Origin: Protopterus annectens
Lineage: Eukaryota; Chordata; Ceratodontiformes; Protopteridae
Assembly: GCF_019279795.1 (NCBI RefSeq)
Contig: NC_056733.1
Coordinates: 1,424,559,121 to 1,424,623,120 of the forward strand
Reading direction: 5' to 3'
DNA: 64,000 nucleotides
Shown here: piece by piece, positions 25,326 to 37,944 of the stretch
Position numbering within the stretch: the first letter of the stretch is position 1
Layout: the number at the start of each line of letters is the position of its first letter
Program-made: the position numbers and the translations under genes
The notes under the pieces: model-generated
What the model was told of the DNA's origin: nothing
Seen by the model: only the letters and a program-made list of their open reading frames with translations
The model's database searches: none

Positions 25326-25620
25326 GTTAACCATTTGAAATGTCAGAACCCTCTAGAGTGAATCCCAAAACATGAAGACTGAATGGCTGAAAGAACAAAC
25401 TTATATATATTAAGTCCGAGATGCCATTTCTCAGAATATTTCCTTTTCTCCAAGTTATGGTGATCTTGAAGTTGGTACATATAAGTTCAGGGATGTTGGG
25501 GGCTTGGGTTGCAGGAGACCCCACTACAAAAAAAGTTTAAAGTAGAAGAACGATTTTCAAGATTCACTGTTCTGTATTTTCTGTCTTTTTTGGGGGGCTT
25601 GTCGGCACTTAGCATTTCGA
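25326..25620 (+). mobile_element. Single arm of the inverted-repeat element found at 62.2-62.9 kb
   Basis: It starts ggttaaccatttgaaatgtc directly after the RTE codons for FKYLG and follows the order of motifs in the arms at 62205-62400 and 62690-62907 (ctgaatggctgaaaga, atgccatttctcagaatatt, gttggtacatataag). No opposite arm is visible, so it is a truncated or solo copy. RTE coding similarity resumes near 25650. Confidence 0.6.
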
Positions 25621-26099
25621 GCTCCAATATTGAATATTATAATCAATAGGTTGAGGAGATGGGAAGTGTGAATGAGGAGGTCAAAGCTAGAATCAGAGGG
25701 GCAGCAGCCAACTGGCAGAGAGTGTCAGGTGTAGTGTATGACAGAAAGATGCCAAAGAAGCTGAAAAGTAAGTTGTACAAAACAGTGGTGCACCCAGTAC
25801 TACTGTATGGGACAGAAATGTGAGCAGAACAGCTAAGGAAGCTAGAGGTGATGTAGATGAAGATCTGAGATGGATGGTAGCATGCACACTATGGGACAAA
25901 GAAATGAGGACATCAGAGCAGAAGCCAAAAATAGCTTCAATTGCAGACGGCCAAACAGAGCAAATTACGGTAGTTCAGGGATGTGATCTGGTGAAGATGA
26001 TTTTGGATGGACAGGAAGCATGCAGGAGGAAATGAGGACATCCAGCAAAGAGATGATGGATTGTGTGAGAGAAGAGCTGCAACAGTCTTGTGGCTTTGT

Positions 26100-26637
26100 T
26101 AGGAAAGGATTATTAAATAGGGATTGAAGTAATTATGTATTAGATGTGGCTTCTGCCTGTCAACGGTTAGATTTAATAATCTACTACCATGGATTATGTA
26201 CTATGCATTTGTAAGACTGTGGTCTAGAAGGTCATTGAGCCTGGTTAACAAGTCAGGTTTAATGTTTTTATAAGGCTTAATTGATAAAAAAGTGATGTAT
26301 GGTGGTTAGGGATATCATTTCATTTTTGATCATCCATAGTTTTAATGTCAGTTTAAACAGTAGTTGGTATGTTATATATCTGCTATAATAGAGGTATAAA
26401 GTAGTTAGACATTCTGTTTGTGATGACATTCATGATAACTGCAAGCATCACAATCAATTTAGATTAGAAACAGAACTGGCCTCTTGTGTATATATATTAA
26501 CTATAGAGATGATCAATGATTTGAATCGACACAAAGATGATTTGATAGCCAAAACAGTCTTTGTTAAAACAAGCTAAGGAGGGAATGTGTAGTTGAGTGA
26601 GAGGTCTAGAGTATATTTGTCTGAGGACAAGGGACTT
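26100..26637. other. No gene recognised
   Basis: AT-rich sequence between the RTE 3' end and the tandem duplication. No domain or repeat was recognised. Confidence 0.45.
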
Positions 26638-27840
26638 GGTATCAGATTGCCTGTAATTTGGGATAATGAATTAGTGATTTTATTGTTAAGGTCATGTCTT
26701 CACTAATGACATGACATTCAACTAGCTTATAAGTAATTAACACAATAAAACAGAGATGTATAGTATAAATAGCAATGTTTGTATTATTAGTATGATTTGT
26801 TCATGTATATTGCATCCAGTGCTATAAATGACAATAACATTTGCAAATAATACCTAATATACCATTTTGCAGTCAGAGTTTGCAATATCCTGCATGTATT
26901 TACGGTTGAATTTAGAAATTCATATAGAATGTTTTTATCTCGGTTACCTTCATTGAGTTCTGACTAATATTAGCCATCTAACATAATCTTTATTAAATCC
27001 AGTACAACAGATTACACACAGCCATAAGAAAAAAATGATATTAAACTGGATGCAGTTGTTGCAGCCTTAATCTTTAAAACTGATTCATTATTTTAAAAAA
27101 AACAATGACTGCTCTGTGGCACCATGCTTAAATCTGCTGATGTATGGAACTGAAAATTTTAATAACATTATTCAATAGTTATTCATCATTCAGGTCAAAC
27201 TTTCATGTAAGCACCTGTATGAGCAGGACATATTCCTCTAAAAACTGAAGAAACCAGTGTCTTAGTAAATAAAAAAGAAAATGTCCTCATTCTTAAAAGC
27301 CATTTGTGTTTGAGGTGGTTAAGTGTCATGTTTACAAAATCAATATTGGTGCACGCCTTATATTTAAAGATCATGTTTCAAAAAAAAAAATATTTTTACA
27401 TAAAAAAAGTGCTTACTTGCATTCTTATGCATGTAAAACATTTCTGTGTATAAATAAAAGTTAATTTCACTGCAGTAATTCAACAATTAAGTTCAGAAAA
27501 ATCTTCCAGATATGGAAGCCTAAATTGCTCCTGACATATTTACGGCATTAATCTTAAGCTGTCAGGAGGTCTTTATATCACTTTGGGGTCTCAAACTAAT
27601 TACACTGTTTTACAATGAGTAAATATTTATGAGCAGTTATACAACTGCCAACCTGTTGGGGGTGGCCACGGTGGTGGAGCTGTTAGCGTTACCTGACAGC
27701 AAGAGGTTGGCTGGGGTGCCTTCTGTGTGGGAGTCTGCATGTCCTCCTTGCGGTCATGTGGATTTCCTCCAAGTGCTCTGATTTTCTCCCACATTTTAAA
27801 GACATGCAGTACGTGGATTGGACACTCTAAATTGGCCGTA
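26638..27840 (+). repeat. 1.2-kb tandem duplication, copy 1
   Basis: It is nearly identical to 27858-29058, with a small number of substitutions and A-run length changes. It begins ggtatcagattgcc and ends at ggccgta inside a SINE, whose remaining 3' part is absent from this copy. A 17-base filler (27841-27857) that repeats the first 14 bases of the unit separates the copies. Confidence 0.95.
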
Positions 27841-27857
27841 GGTATCAGATTGCCGTT

Positions 27858-29058
27858 GGTATCAGATTGCCTGTAATTTGGGATAATGAATTAGTGATTT
27901 TATTATTAAGGTCATGTCTTCACTAATGACATGACATTCAACTAGCTTATAAGTAATTAACACAATAAAACAGAGATGTATAGTATAAATAGCAATGTTT
28001 GTATTATTAGTATGATTTGTTCATGTATATTGCATCCAGTGCTATAAATGACAATAACATTTGCAAATAATACCTAATATACCATTTTGCAGTCAGAGTT
28101 TGCAATATCCTGCATGTATTTACGGTTGAATTTAGAAATTCATATAGAATGTTTTTATCTCGGTTACCTTCATTGAGTTCTGACATATTAGCCATCTAAC
28201 ATAATCTTTATTAAATCCAGTACAACAGATTACACACAGCCATAAGAAAAAAATGATATTAAACTGGATGCAGTCGTTGCAGCCTTAATCTTTAAAACTG
28301 ATTCATTATTTAAAAAAAAACAATGACTGCTCTGTGGCACCATGCGTAAATCTGCTGATGTATGGAACTGAAAATTTTAATAACATTATTCAATAGTTAT
28401 TCATCATTCAGGTCAAACTTTCATGTAAGCACTTGTATGAGCAGGACATATTCCTCTAAAAACGGAAGAAACCAGTGTCTTAGTAAATAAAAAAGAAAAT
28501 GTCCTCATTCTTAAAAGCCATTTGTGTTTGAGGTGGTTAAGTGTCATGTTTACAAATTCAATATTGGTGCACGCCTTATATTTAAAGATCATGTTTCAAA
28601 AAAAAAATTATTTTTACATAAAAAAAGTGTTTACTTGCATTCTTATGCATGTAACACATTTCTGTGTATAAATAAAAGTTAATTTCACTGCAGTAATTCA
28701 GCAATTAAGTTCAGAAAAATCTTCCAGACATGGAAGCCTAAATTGCTCCTGACATATTTACGGCATTAATCTTAAGCTGTCAGGAGGTCTTTATATCACT
28801 TTGGGGTCTCAAATTAATTACACTGTTTTACAATGAGTAAATATTTATGAGCAGTTATACAACTGCCAACCTGTTGGGGGTGGCCACGGTGGTGCAGCGG
28901 TTAGCGTTACCTGACAGCAAGAGGTTGGCTGGGGTGCCTTCTGTGTGGGAGTCTGCATGTCCTCCTTGCGGTCATGTGGATTTCCTCCAGGTGCTCTGAT
29001 TTTCTCCCACATTTTAAAGACATGCAGTACGTGGACTGGACACTCTAAATTGGCCGTA
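27858..29058 (+). repeat. 1.2-kb tandem duplication, copy 2
   Basis: Second copy of the unit. Here the SINE at its right end runs on intact past 29058 to its GGAT tail, which shows that this right edge is the ancestral junction and that the left copy was cut within the SINE. Confidence 0.95.
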
Positions 29059-29198
29059 AGTGCGAGTGAGTGGTGCGAATGAATTACAGCGGCAGGGCTA
29101 GCCACTTGGCAGTATAAACCGTGGCTCGATGATTGTCACTGCAGAAGTGACACCCTGACCCCATGTGCAAAATGGGAAAAGGGGTTAAGGATGGATGG
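28870..29198 (+). mobile_element. tRNA-headed SINE with GGAT-repeat tail
   Basis: It starts cctgttgggggtggccacgg, has an A-box-like ggtgcagcggttagcg, a body with tctgcatgtcctccttgcgg and tttcctccaggtgctctgat, and ends aaggatggatggat. It is flanked by a 13-base direct repeat atacaactg(c/t)caa at 28857-28869 and 29199-29211. The B box expected after the A box is missing, so Pol III transcription would be impaired. A partial copy of its first 190 bases lies at about 27652-27840 through the tandem duplication. Confidence 0.8.
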
Positions 29199-29211
29199 AT
29201 ACAACTGTCAA

Positions 29212-30500
29212 TATGATTTTATTAACTTGTTAAATTAACATTTTGTCAGAAAACGTTGCACCTTGATCACATTCTTGATAGCATAGTTTCCATAACCACT
29301 TTTATTTCACTTGCTCCAAGGTGCATGATGACAAGATAATTTGTAATAAACCCACTTATTGCTAAAGCAGAGAAGGTGAGCACTCAACTGAAGTTCTCAG
29401 CATTTATTCTATGAAAAGTGTGTATTCTCAAAGAAAGTTGCAAAGTTCAAACACCCTTCTTAGCATCTGAAGAGGCAGCATGAAGAAGATTTTGGGCCTT
29501 TATAACAACCAGTACTTCTTACCCATATAGCTTAAAGTACCACATCAGTCACTAACATCCTGCAGAACCTGTTTTAAAATTCCTCCTGCACTGTTTTATT
29601 CCTTGTAAGTGATGTCTGTCAATGAATGGCTGGGTTAAAAGAAAAAGTAATTACCACGGCAATACAAATTGTTTCTAAGGATCTGATGGCACATTAGATG
29701 ACCTACTCATCCCATTCACACAACTCAGGCTATGCTTGCAGTCTTTAACATAAGAAGCTCTGGAATACATTGGTTAAACCAGTGTTTATCCTGCTTAATA
29801 CATTACTTTTCATTAAATCTGACAGTGACAAAGTCTGATCTCACCATCTGCTAGTATTGTTAGAACAATATCTGAATGTTGCTACTCCATTCAATTTCTT
29901 AGTGTACTATAACTTGGAAAATAAAGTAATATATACAATATGCCATGTTATGATAGACTATGAGCCTTTGTTTATTTTATGATTTATTAAGCAGTTTAAT
30001 CCCATTAGGCCTGCAGCCTATTTTCAGGTGAGATCCAAGATGGTAGGCATTGTTACTATGGGAAATTTGGGCAGAATTCCTCTACTGTTCTAAAAGATGG
30101 ATGAGGTAGAGCCAGGTAATGATTCCATGATTTCCTGGGGAGAGGTGGCAAAGTGGTGTGCAGATGATTCCCAGGAAGATGCCTGTAATATGGATTCAGT
30201 CTTTTTCTACAGATGTTGTACAGATGTTTTATCAAATGAGGAGGTAGAAAAGGAATTCAGCAAAGCAAAAGAAGACTGGTGGAAGCATAACAACAACAGA
30301 GCACCAAGAATACGATGATTCTGAGGCACTGAGGAAAGATGACACATGTCAGTCATATGCAGCTGCAGTTGGACAGAAAGAGAATGTGTGGACTTTATTA
30401 CAAGTTAAAGAAAGGAAATTACCAAGTGCTGTTATAATACATTAAAAAGTGATTTACACAAAATACTCATTTATGTTTGATTGGCCAATGTTACAGAAAA
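29212..30500. other. No gene recognised; one short acidic ORF
   Basis: Mostly unique sequence. A 73-codon frame at 30097-30318 (+) is acidic and Trp/Cys-containing (ISWGEVAKWCADD) but matches no family I know. About 29960-30040 resembles a much-decayed - strand 3' end of the L2-like family (cctattttcaggtgagatcc). Confidence 0.4.
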
Positions 30501-30509
30501 AGTAACTGA

Positions 30510-32060
30510 TGAAATTTATTATTTATTTGACATTTGTTTACTGGGAAAGTCCGACTGGGCCAGAAAGTGCCTGTTTTCAGCTGAGACCCGTGGAGAAAAG
30601 TTCCACAGTCACAATATTTCAAAAATCAAGTATAGATATTTTCAATCACAAAGTATCATGTTACATATAACACAGCAAATACAATTATTTTAAATCACTA
30701 AGTATCATGTTACACTACAAAACATAAGAGTGAAAAAATGTTGTAATGGGGAAAAACAAAGAACATATCTTTCATAGTAGAGTGCAATGAAAAACAATAA
30801 CATGAGTTGGAGAATATGTGAGGAAAAATTCAGTAGTCATATTATTTGTTATGTAGATTAGTATGTGATAAATGAGACCTGAGACAATTCTAATGAGATA
30901 TTTAAAGAGATATCAGAGATTTCATGATTAGAGACAATGAGCTGTAACTAAGTGATGTCTTAGTATGAGATAGGTGTTCATATTATGGTTATAGATGAAA
31001 GAAGGATGAAGAGGAGGAGATTATAAGAAGAGTGCAGGGTAGGGTATCTTCAGGTAGTTTAGGTGAGTAGGGAGGAAATGGGTAGAGGAAAGGTGTGCAA
31101 AGATGAATTAAATAAAGTAAGGTATTGAGGAAAACAAAAGGAGTGGAGTAGGAGACTGGAGGGGTTGTGAGTGTGATCTAGGTTGAAAGGGGTGAGTGAA
31201 GTATAGTGAGTAAGTTCAGCCAGGATTGGAACAGGAGCAAGTCCATGATTTTGTAGCATAATCTTTTAGGGAGCATTTAAAAGTGGGTCGGTTAGAAATC
31301 GTTCTTCTGGTTAGAGGTAAGGAGTTCCATTATTTTGCTACTGAGTACAAGTAGAGACTTTTTCCTGGGAATTTATTTGATTTGTTTATGGCGAGAAGTT
31401 GTTTGCTTTCTCATCTAAGAGTTCTTTTTGGAACATACATATTGATTAAAGGGGTAAGAGCTGGGCAGGCTAATGGTTTGTGTATGATTTTTATGTATTA
31501 TTAAAAGTTGAATGCAGGAGAGGTGATGTAGAGTTCCAGCCAGCTAAGGGTCTGCAGAGCATTACAGTGATGGGTAAAGGAGGATAAAATAGTAGAAACA
31601 TTGGCAATTTTGCTGTAGCAGCTTTCAAGTTGTTTTTTTATGGATGATTATAAATTGGTTAGAATTGGTGATCCATTGAGTAGTGAAGGCAGAACGGAGG
31701 TTTTCGCTAGAGTTTTGTGTGTGTGTGCACAAAAAATGATTGTTTCTGTATAAAAAATGTTTTTGATGGGTTTTCTTGATATTGGTTTGGATGTGGCAGT
31801 CAAATTTAAGATCATCATCTTTTATGACTCCTAATAGTTTGGTATGGTTGACTAACGCAATTTCAGTGCCATCTGCAAAAAAGATTTTGAAAGGTGCTTT
31901 GATAGGGGTGTGAAATTTTGGAGTAAAGAGCAGGAGTTTGTTTTTTTTGGAAGTTGATTAGGAGTTGTGCTGTTGTAAACCAGGTGTCAATAGAGATGAC
32001 AGCTTGTTGAATGATTTATTGGAGGTGAGTTAAGGTGTTTGAAGAGCAGACGATGGTAGA
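30510..32060 (-). mobile_element. L2-like LINE, 3' part
   Basis: The right-to-left 3' end is at 30510-30600 (tttgtttactgggaaagtcc, then gttttcagctgagacc), matching the ends at 9.4, 48.6 and 57.0 kb. On the - strand, 31950-31730 translates to KFHTPIKAPFKIFFADGTEI, then LVNHTKLLGVIKDDDLKFD, the post-palm RT segment (F.KYLGv.id..l.f). Frameshifts are frequent. Confidence 0.65.
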
Positions 32061-32239
32061 GTAGAAATAAGTGACATGGACAGGGAGAATGAACATGCCT
32101 TTATAGACAATATTGTAATGAATGAAAATAATGAAAATTTTACCATACAAACTGAAAGTGCATGACGGTAAGGAAAATGTGTAGGACAGTGGAATAGACG
32201 AAGAAGGAAATAATAAGCTTAATGTGGAAACTAATAATA

Positions 32240-33475
32240 ATATTTCAGTTGGACATCTTACATAAACTTACAAAATTAGGCATTGACCCATATGTCACCT
32301 GATATATAGCCAGATGGCTCACTTGATAGGACACAAGAAGTTAGGATAGGAGAATCCACCTACACAATGACGCCAGTCACTAGCGAAGTCCCATAGGGAT
32401 CAGTACTGGGATATATATCCTTTTTGCCATCTACTTTTCTGAAATCATGGTAAATGTCAAGACCCTCTAGTTGATCAAGTTTGCAGATACTTGCAAACTG
32501 GGCACAGTCAATAAATCCATGAAACACACGGATACCCTTCAAAAGGACCTGACACAGACAAACAACTGATGCCAGAGCCATGGACTAAAACTCAATGTGA
32601 AAAAATGCATAATATTATCATTTAGAAAGACAGCCACCCCTGGAAATCACCACATTGATAATGCTCTCCTAAAAGTAAACACAGTGGTCAGGGCATCTGG
32701 GAACGCATGCTGACAATAACCTGATCTTTTGTCACCATGCGTCTATTGTGTTGAGAAAATCATTCTACATTGCACAACTTACAGATAAGGACATGACATC
32801 CAGATCCAAGGAGGTCATTGTTCCACTGTATTTGGCTCTCATCAGACCAGTCATAGAATACAATGTACGCCTCATCATGTGCATGGCCAGGCACTTGCAA
32901 CAGTGTGAGACAGCAAAGAGGTTATTCACAAAAAGAATACAGGGAATAAAGAATAAGTCCTATGCAGACCATCTCAAGGCCCTCTCCCTGTACTCGGTCT
33001 CCTACGGATTACTGTGCAATGATCTACATCTTGCCTACAAGGCATCTGCTCGTCCCACATGATAGAACTATTGCACATCTGTAAAGCAATTAGCATCATA
33101 TGTAAATGATCTAAGTACCTAAACCTTCTCTGTGACATAAACAAGACATGTCGGAGGGACAGCTATGTATCTCAAAAATTACTCCTTCTCTGAAACCACG
33201 TGAAGCAAAGTTCATCCCTAACCCTATTTAAATATAAATTAGACCAATGGATTGGAAATCACAAATTTACCCCTAGTTTGGCACCTATGTCCATAATAAA
33301 AAGGGGCAGTCTGTGAACGCTTGATGTGTACACGCCTATATCATAACTACAAAATCCCTTAGGGTATTGATACTTGTCAACAATATTTTGATACATTTGG
33401 GGGTAAGCTTGGCTAGGCTTAAAAATGGCTCTTATGCTGATAGCCTACTAACCACCTATGAACCTATAAATATGA
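32240..33475 (+). mobile_element. CR1-like LINE, RT to 3' end
   Basis: In order: GIDPYVT (stop) IARWLT around 32285; SEVP(stop)GSVLG near 32380, equivalent to the QG block; LIKFADTCKLG at about 32470, the palm motif with the second aspartate changed to Thr; and the frame 32748-33062 with LRKSFYIAQL, SKEVIVPLYLALIRPVIEYN and KRLFTKRIQGIKNKSYADHL. The 3' end is ggctaggcttaaaaatggct to cacctatgaacctataaa. This copy is clearly more diverged than the two long ones at 42.6 and 52.1 kb. Confidence 0.85.
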
Positions 33476-33484
33476 AGTGCTGGG

Positions 33485-33575
33485 AAACAATGCAGAAGAA
33501 ATTAGATATACCCTCAGGAAAATGAAGCTGACTCCACTGTAAACCGGGTAAGGAAAATGACGTTATAAAGTGGAG
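33485..33575 (+). pseudogene. RTE linker scrap
   Basis: EEIRYTLRKMKL can be read here, matching EEVRTALRKMKL at 24.44 kb in the RTE element. It is only about 30 codons long. It lies directly beyond the CR1 tail, so the CR1 at 32.2 kb may have landed in an RTE relic. Confidence 0.4.
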
Positions 33576-33983
33576 GAATGAAAGCTACTAAAAAAACAGG
33601 AAAGGGTAATATATACATAGCACTTGTGAATGCCAGTGTGACATCTCTTCTCTGGGCCACTGATCAAGGAGTCTCCATCCTCACCACAGACATCAGTGAG
33701 ATACATTCACTTGGAACAAAGATAGATGCACACAGTATTGTCGGATGCAGCTCTCTGCATCACACACAATTTCCCTTAAGAGCACACACGGAACATACTC
33801 CAGTCCTGGGGCTGGATTTCCCTATCTCTCTCCAGACTCCAAGTAAGACTCCACACTGACCACATCTGTAGAGTTGAATTCTTAGCCAAGTGTTCCAAGT
33901 CAAGTCCTCCACCACCCTCTCTGTGAAACCAGTGTTCTATGTCCCTGCTCCAAGTAGCTGACACACACCATTTGCAATTTGAC

Positions 33984-33986
<3 letters not shown>

Positions 33987-34040
<54 letters not shown>
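33987..34040. repeat. (AC)n microsatellite, about 27 units
   Basis: A pure run of AC dinucleotides. The open frames it creates on both strands (for example Cys-Val repeats) are artefacts. Confidence 0.95.
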
Positions 34041-34041
<1 letters not shown>

Positions 34042-34700
34042 CTGGGGAAGGCTGGCACAGATTTCTCAGCTATGCCCCCTCTGCACAGACTATAAGGTAG
34101 CTACTGCCCCAGAACACTACAAAGCCAGCTACTCTAAGGCTCTTACAAGGGTACTCAATTATACTGAGTAAAATTAATACTAATATAAATGGCAGTGTTT
34201 CACCAATGCAGCAATTCTTTCAGAAGTGGCCACAGTGTCACCAAATAAGTATAAGTAATATCAAAGGTTAAAATATTCCCTACAAGACCAGCCACAATGA
34301 AAAGTTTAAACATATTTAATAATAAATAATAAAACACTAAATATATATTTACAATAAACACCAGAGTTTCAATCACAGGAAATATTAAAAATAACACCGA
34401 TGAAAAGATTCACACAGTATAGAAAAACAATACTTAATTAATCTCACTATATCTTCCTGAAATTCCTGACTGACTGAAAGAATTACTGTCCCTAGTTCAC
34501 TTACTAGAGCCAGGCAAGATGAAGTGGGCGAGTGATCATTTTTTGTCAGATTTCAAAAACAGACTGCCCTTAGACGTCTGTCTCATCTGGTATTAAAACA
34601 TAATTTCAGTGCTGGATTACAGAATGACATCAAATACATCTGGTCATCTGACTCTGGTTCCGACACTACCCCCTTTACTAGAAACTGAACCAGAATCTAG
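34041..34700. other. No gene recognised
   Basis: No coding domain or known repeat was seen between the (AC)n tract and the 119-bp repeat. Confidence 0.4.
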
Positions 34701-34707
34701 CACATAT

Positions 34708-34826
34708 GTGATCAATTCGCAGAGATTCTCCAATACCCGCTACCTTGAACTTTGTAAATTATACAAAAGAAAATTCATGTGAGAGATGATGTGGATTCCC
34801 AGATGCATAGTGGAGTGTTGTTTATC
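34708..34826. repeat. 119-bp sharp-edged repeat, copy 2
   Basis: Second copy of the block at 19676-19794, in the same orientation, 117 of 119 bases identical by eye, with abrupt loss of similarity on both sides. Confidence 0.9.
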
Positions 34827-35594
34827 ACACACATAGAGCTTTGCTAAGATGTGTTATAGCATCTGGAAACTATAAAAGAATTTCAAAAACTTTCACCCTT
34901 CTGGGGTAGCAGTTAGTTCACCCCCTAAGGATAATGCATTATGATTCCTAGTCCAGGTTTTCACAGACATTTTGTCTCTGGCTAGAACATAGAACTGTAA
35001 GATTCAGTCTTTATGATCTAAACCAGGTAATTTAATTTCAGACTATTTTTCAAAGTTGGCTGGACTGAGATTAACCTCTTCTCTTCCCATATCCTCTGTT
35101 ACAATATATTCATTTCAACAGTTACAATACAGTCTGACATACAGGTGGATTTCTTTTATGTCCAGCAAGACCCACTGTTGGCACATTTTTAACACAAGCA
35201 GCTTTACAAATACATTTTTAACACAAGCATGTGTACAAATCAGTTTGATACACAAATGACATATGATTCTTTACAAAACCCCAGCTAGCTATACTGGCAT
35301 ATGTTACACATCCACTGCCCTACTTCTTCTGGCATAGCTGGCAATACCTCACATAATCACAGTTAGTATCAAAAATGAAGGTTATTAATGGTGTATCAGT
35401 GGTGCCAGGATTTAAAAGTTGATATATTATATCTCAAAGATAAAAGGTTTTTAGACAATGAAAACAAATAGCAAACGAGAAGACTAAGGGATGAGACAAA
35501 TACTGTGGAGGTTTGGAAAGGATACATGTTTGGGTATTGTATTTATGATAATATGAAAATATGAAAGTTCTTTATATTATAATGGTGGTTCCAG

Positions 35595-35740
35595 GAAACG
35601 TGTGCATGTGCTTGTGTGTGTCTGTCTGTCCTGGAGCAGCCAGGCATCCTAGCCAAGATTATATTCTTTTCCTTACAGCCGTTCAGTGCTGGGGTAGGTT
35701 CCTCTTACCCTGGATTGGATTAAGTGGGTAATCAGAGGAT
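35595..35740 (+). mobile_element. Possible SINE/LINE tail
   Basis: It contains gtgtgtgtctgtctgtcctg, cagtgctggggtaggttcc, ccctggattggattaagtgg and finally cagaggatggatga. This resembles the 3' part of repeats in fish genomes that end in ...aagcgg...atggatgg. No head or target duplication was identified. Confidence 0.45.
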
Positions 35741-35744
35741 GGAT

Positions 35745-37940
35745 GACCAATTAATATTTTGGCATAATTAGTACAGCTGTAGTTGAGTGTCACTCCATTT
35801 AAGTCAAACAAGCAAAATGATTCCTTTAAAAAATATTAATATGCAAGTAAATGTCAGTTATAAACAGTATACAACAGGCCAAAGAACATCATTAAATCAA
35901 AATTAGTGTGATGTAAACTTAATAAGAAAAACTAAGAGAGAATTATTTTACAGGAATGCATCACAAAATTTAGAAGGGAAATTGTCTAGGGACAACTACA
36001 ATGGGCTCAAAGAATACAACGTCAAAATACATTTTTAAAAGGAAAGGAAAATAACCTTGGTGCAATATCATTATTATAAAACTGACCTTAAAGAAATATT
36101 AATTTGTCCTAAAAGTTAGTCACTCTTCATTTGTTAATAAGAAAACTGACATTTTCCAAGAAGTTGTTTCCATCTTCTAGGAATTGACCCAGGCTGCTTA
36201 CTTTTAGGAAATCAGCAGAAAGGTTTATTTATCATTCAGTGCAGTTTTTCATAAACAGTGTAACCTTATTGCACTAAATATTTAGTTTGGATGATGACAG
36301 TTTGTGAAATACTAGCTATGGGAACACAGACTTTACAAGCAATAATGTAACTGCATCTGAACAAGCCTTGTACCTTTTGATACTGAAGTAATGTAGTTTG
36401 AAAAGTAATCACTCCATTTTGTTACTAAAGTAAAATTATACTTGGCAGTGTTCAATATAATCTCAAAGTGAGACCGTTTTCTATAAGTGCAAAATTGCAT
36501 AATATTGTTGATTTATAAAATACAGACAATGTCTTTGTATTTATTCACTGTCCTTGATTGTGCCTCACCAACTGTACTACTCAGATACTTATCATTCACT
36601 TCCCAAAAATGAATTTCATCAGTTTTTCACCATTGTGAATGACTACAGGTTGGGATTATAAACAGGAGAACTCTTCTCTGAGAGCAGCTTTATTCATCAA
36701 GGGACAGCACTCTTGTTAAATAAAGTAACATTCATACAAGGCATGTTTTCTCTAACAATATGTATTTTTCATCTGTTCCAACCCTTGCCATCAGATGCAA
36801 TGATTTCCTCGTATTTTAACACATTTATGGAATGTAGACATACAAATGTAACAAGTACAGGCATAATGTAGATATTTTGTAAATTATTATAATTAATTAT
36901 CACTGACTTATTGAACAGCCTGGGAAACAGATAAATCAGCTCTTCAACAGTGTAATTATTCCACAGTCAACCCTGTTTCATGCTAGTGCACTGGCATTAT
37001 GCCTTTAGCTTTGAACACTCTAAGTAAAACTGCACGGACTGCTAAGCCAAAAGTCTAACCTTATGTTTTGGCAATGTATCACTAACAAGACAAATGATAA
37101 GTTATCAATAGAGTATAGACACATATGGACAGAACCAGAATTACTAACAGAAGCTGACATGACTTCATGCAGAGCACCATTAAACTGACCACAGCATACT
37201 GAACATATATATCCCGCCAGCGGAGCAAAATATATAACGCATCCAAATGCACTTCAGCTGTACTGCAAATGCTCTGTATGATCATACACAATGAAACAAG
37301 ATGTAAAGCATCTTTCATCCTTAATACCACCTGACTATAAATTACTTATCCTGAGGCATCCAAACACCATCAAAAGGCACTGTCTCCTGACAATGACTGG
37401 TCCCCTTTAATGACTTAACCAGATCTCCTCCCACTGTACTGGTTCTATTCCTTACCCATACTGTGACTGAAACTGCAATTTGATACTATGCATATATATA
37501 TAACCACTATAAATCTAATATTCCGTGACTAGCAAATCAATGCCCTCACAGCCACTGATTGGTATTTATGAAATGAGAACTTTAGCTATCATGTATTTGT
37601 ACCTTCACGCAACATGCATATCGGCATTTCAAGACTGAGGTTGGGGCAGTTTTAGGGATAGCACATAATAGTACAGTGGGTCAGGGTAGGTTTTGTCCCT
37701 TAAATCCATCTTACCTGAAACCTTCAATACTTTTGCAGTATAAAAACTAACAGTTGAAATATGATTTGAATACTCTCTGCAAACTCTTAAATAAGTTAAC
37801 CTGCTCTGATTAGAATCTTTCAGGACTCATATTTCCTTTTTTTTCCTTAATCATCTGCTTTGTTTACATGAAATAACTGATAGACTACATTCTGAGGTAC
37901 TAAAAACATTTCTTATGAGCTGAAAAATACACAATATTAA
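35745..37940. other. No gene recognised; unique AT-rich sequence
   Basis: No long open frame or known repeat. The 82-codon frame at 37082-37330 (-) is hydrophobic and Cys-rich but has no recognisable family. Confidence 0.45.
37645..37730 (+). repeat. Dispersed repeat B, copy 1
   Basis: gggcagttttagggatagca through ggtaggttttgtcccttaaa is repeated in diverged form at about 38815-38890, flanking the (TG)n cluster. Confidence 0.6.
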
Positions 37941-37944
37941 TGCA

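Larger units (their letters stand above)
22880..26090 (+). mobile_element. RTE-type LINE (endonuclease plus RT), degraded
   Basis: RTE elements encode one protein with an APE-type endonuclease followed by RT. Here ELRIATLKASLL and DILNIQETTWKC (about 22990-23045) mark the endonuclease N-terminus. GQTRNGIGVVVKERL and LVLIIGGLNAHI follow. The linker has ALRKMKLEKVAGSDDM (24450). The RT shows FRSGYSTTNPMFAVRQIVEK and LHQG before a stop at 25024. The palm that should read FADD is FIEI (about 25110), so catalysis is lost. The C-terminal part continues at 25650-26090. A CR1 tail (24.2 kb) and a repeat arm (25.3 kb) are inserted in it. Confidence 0.75.

Noticed and set aside
26638-29058. LTR pair of a retrovirus-like element
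   Set aside because: The copies are directly adjacent with only a 17-base filler. There are no TG...CA ends, primer-binding site or internal coding region, so a tandem duplication fits better.
30097-30318. Acidic 73-codon frame as a host exon
   Set aside because: No flanking splice-site pair or family match stands out. I kept it only as a note within a no-gene stretch.
33776-34039. 87-codon frame rich in Cys-Val repeats
   Set aside because: It is the translation of the (AC)n microsatellite read on the - strand. The same applies to frames at 38304-38510, 38412-38688, 51570-51960 and 60575-60937.
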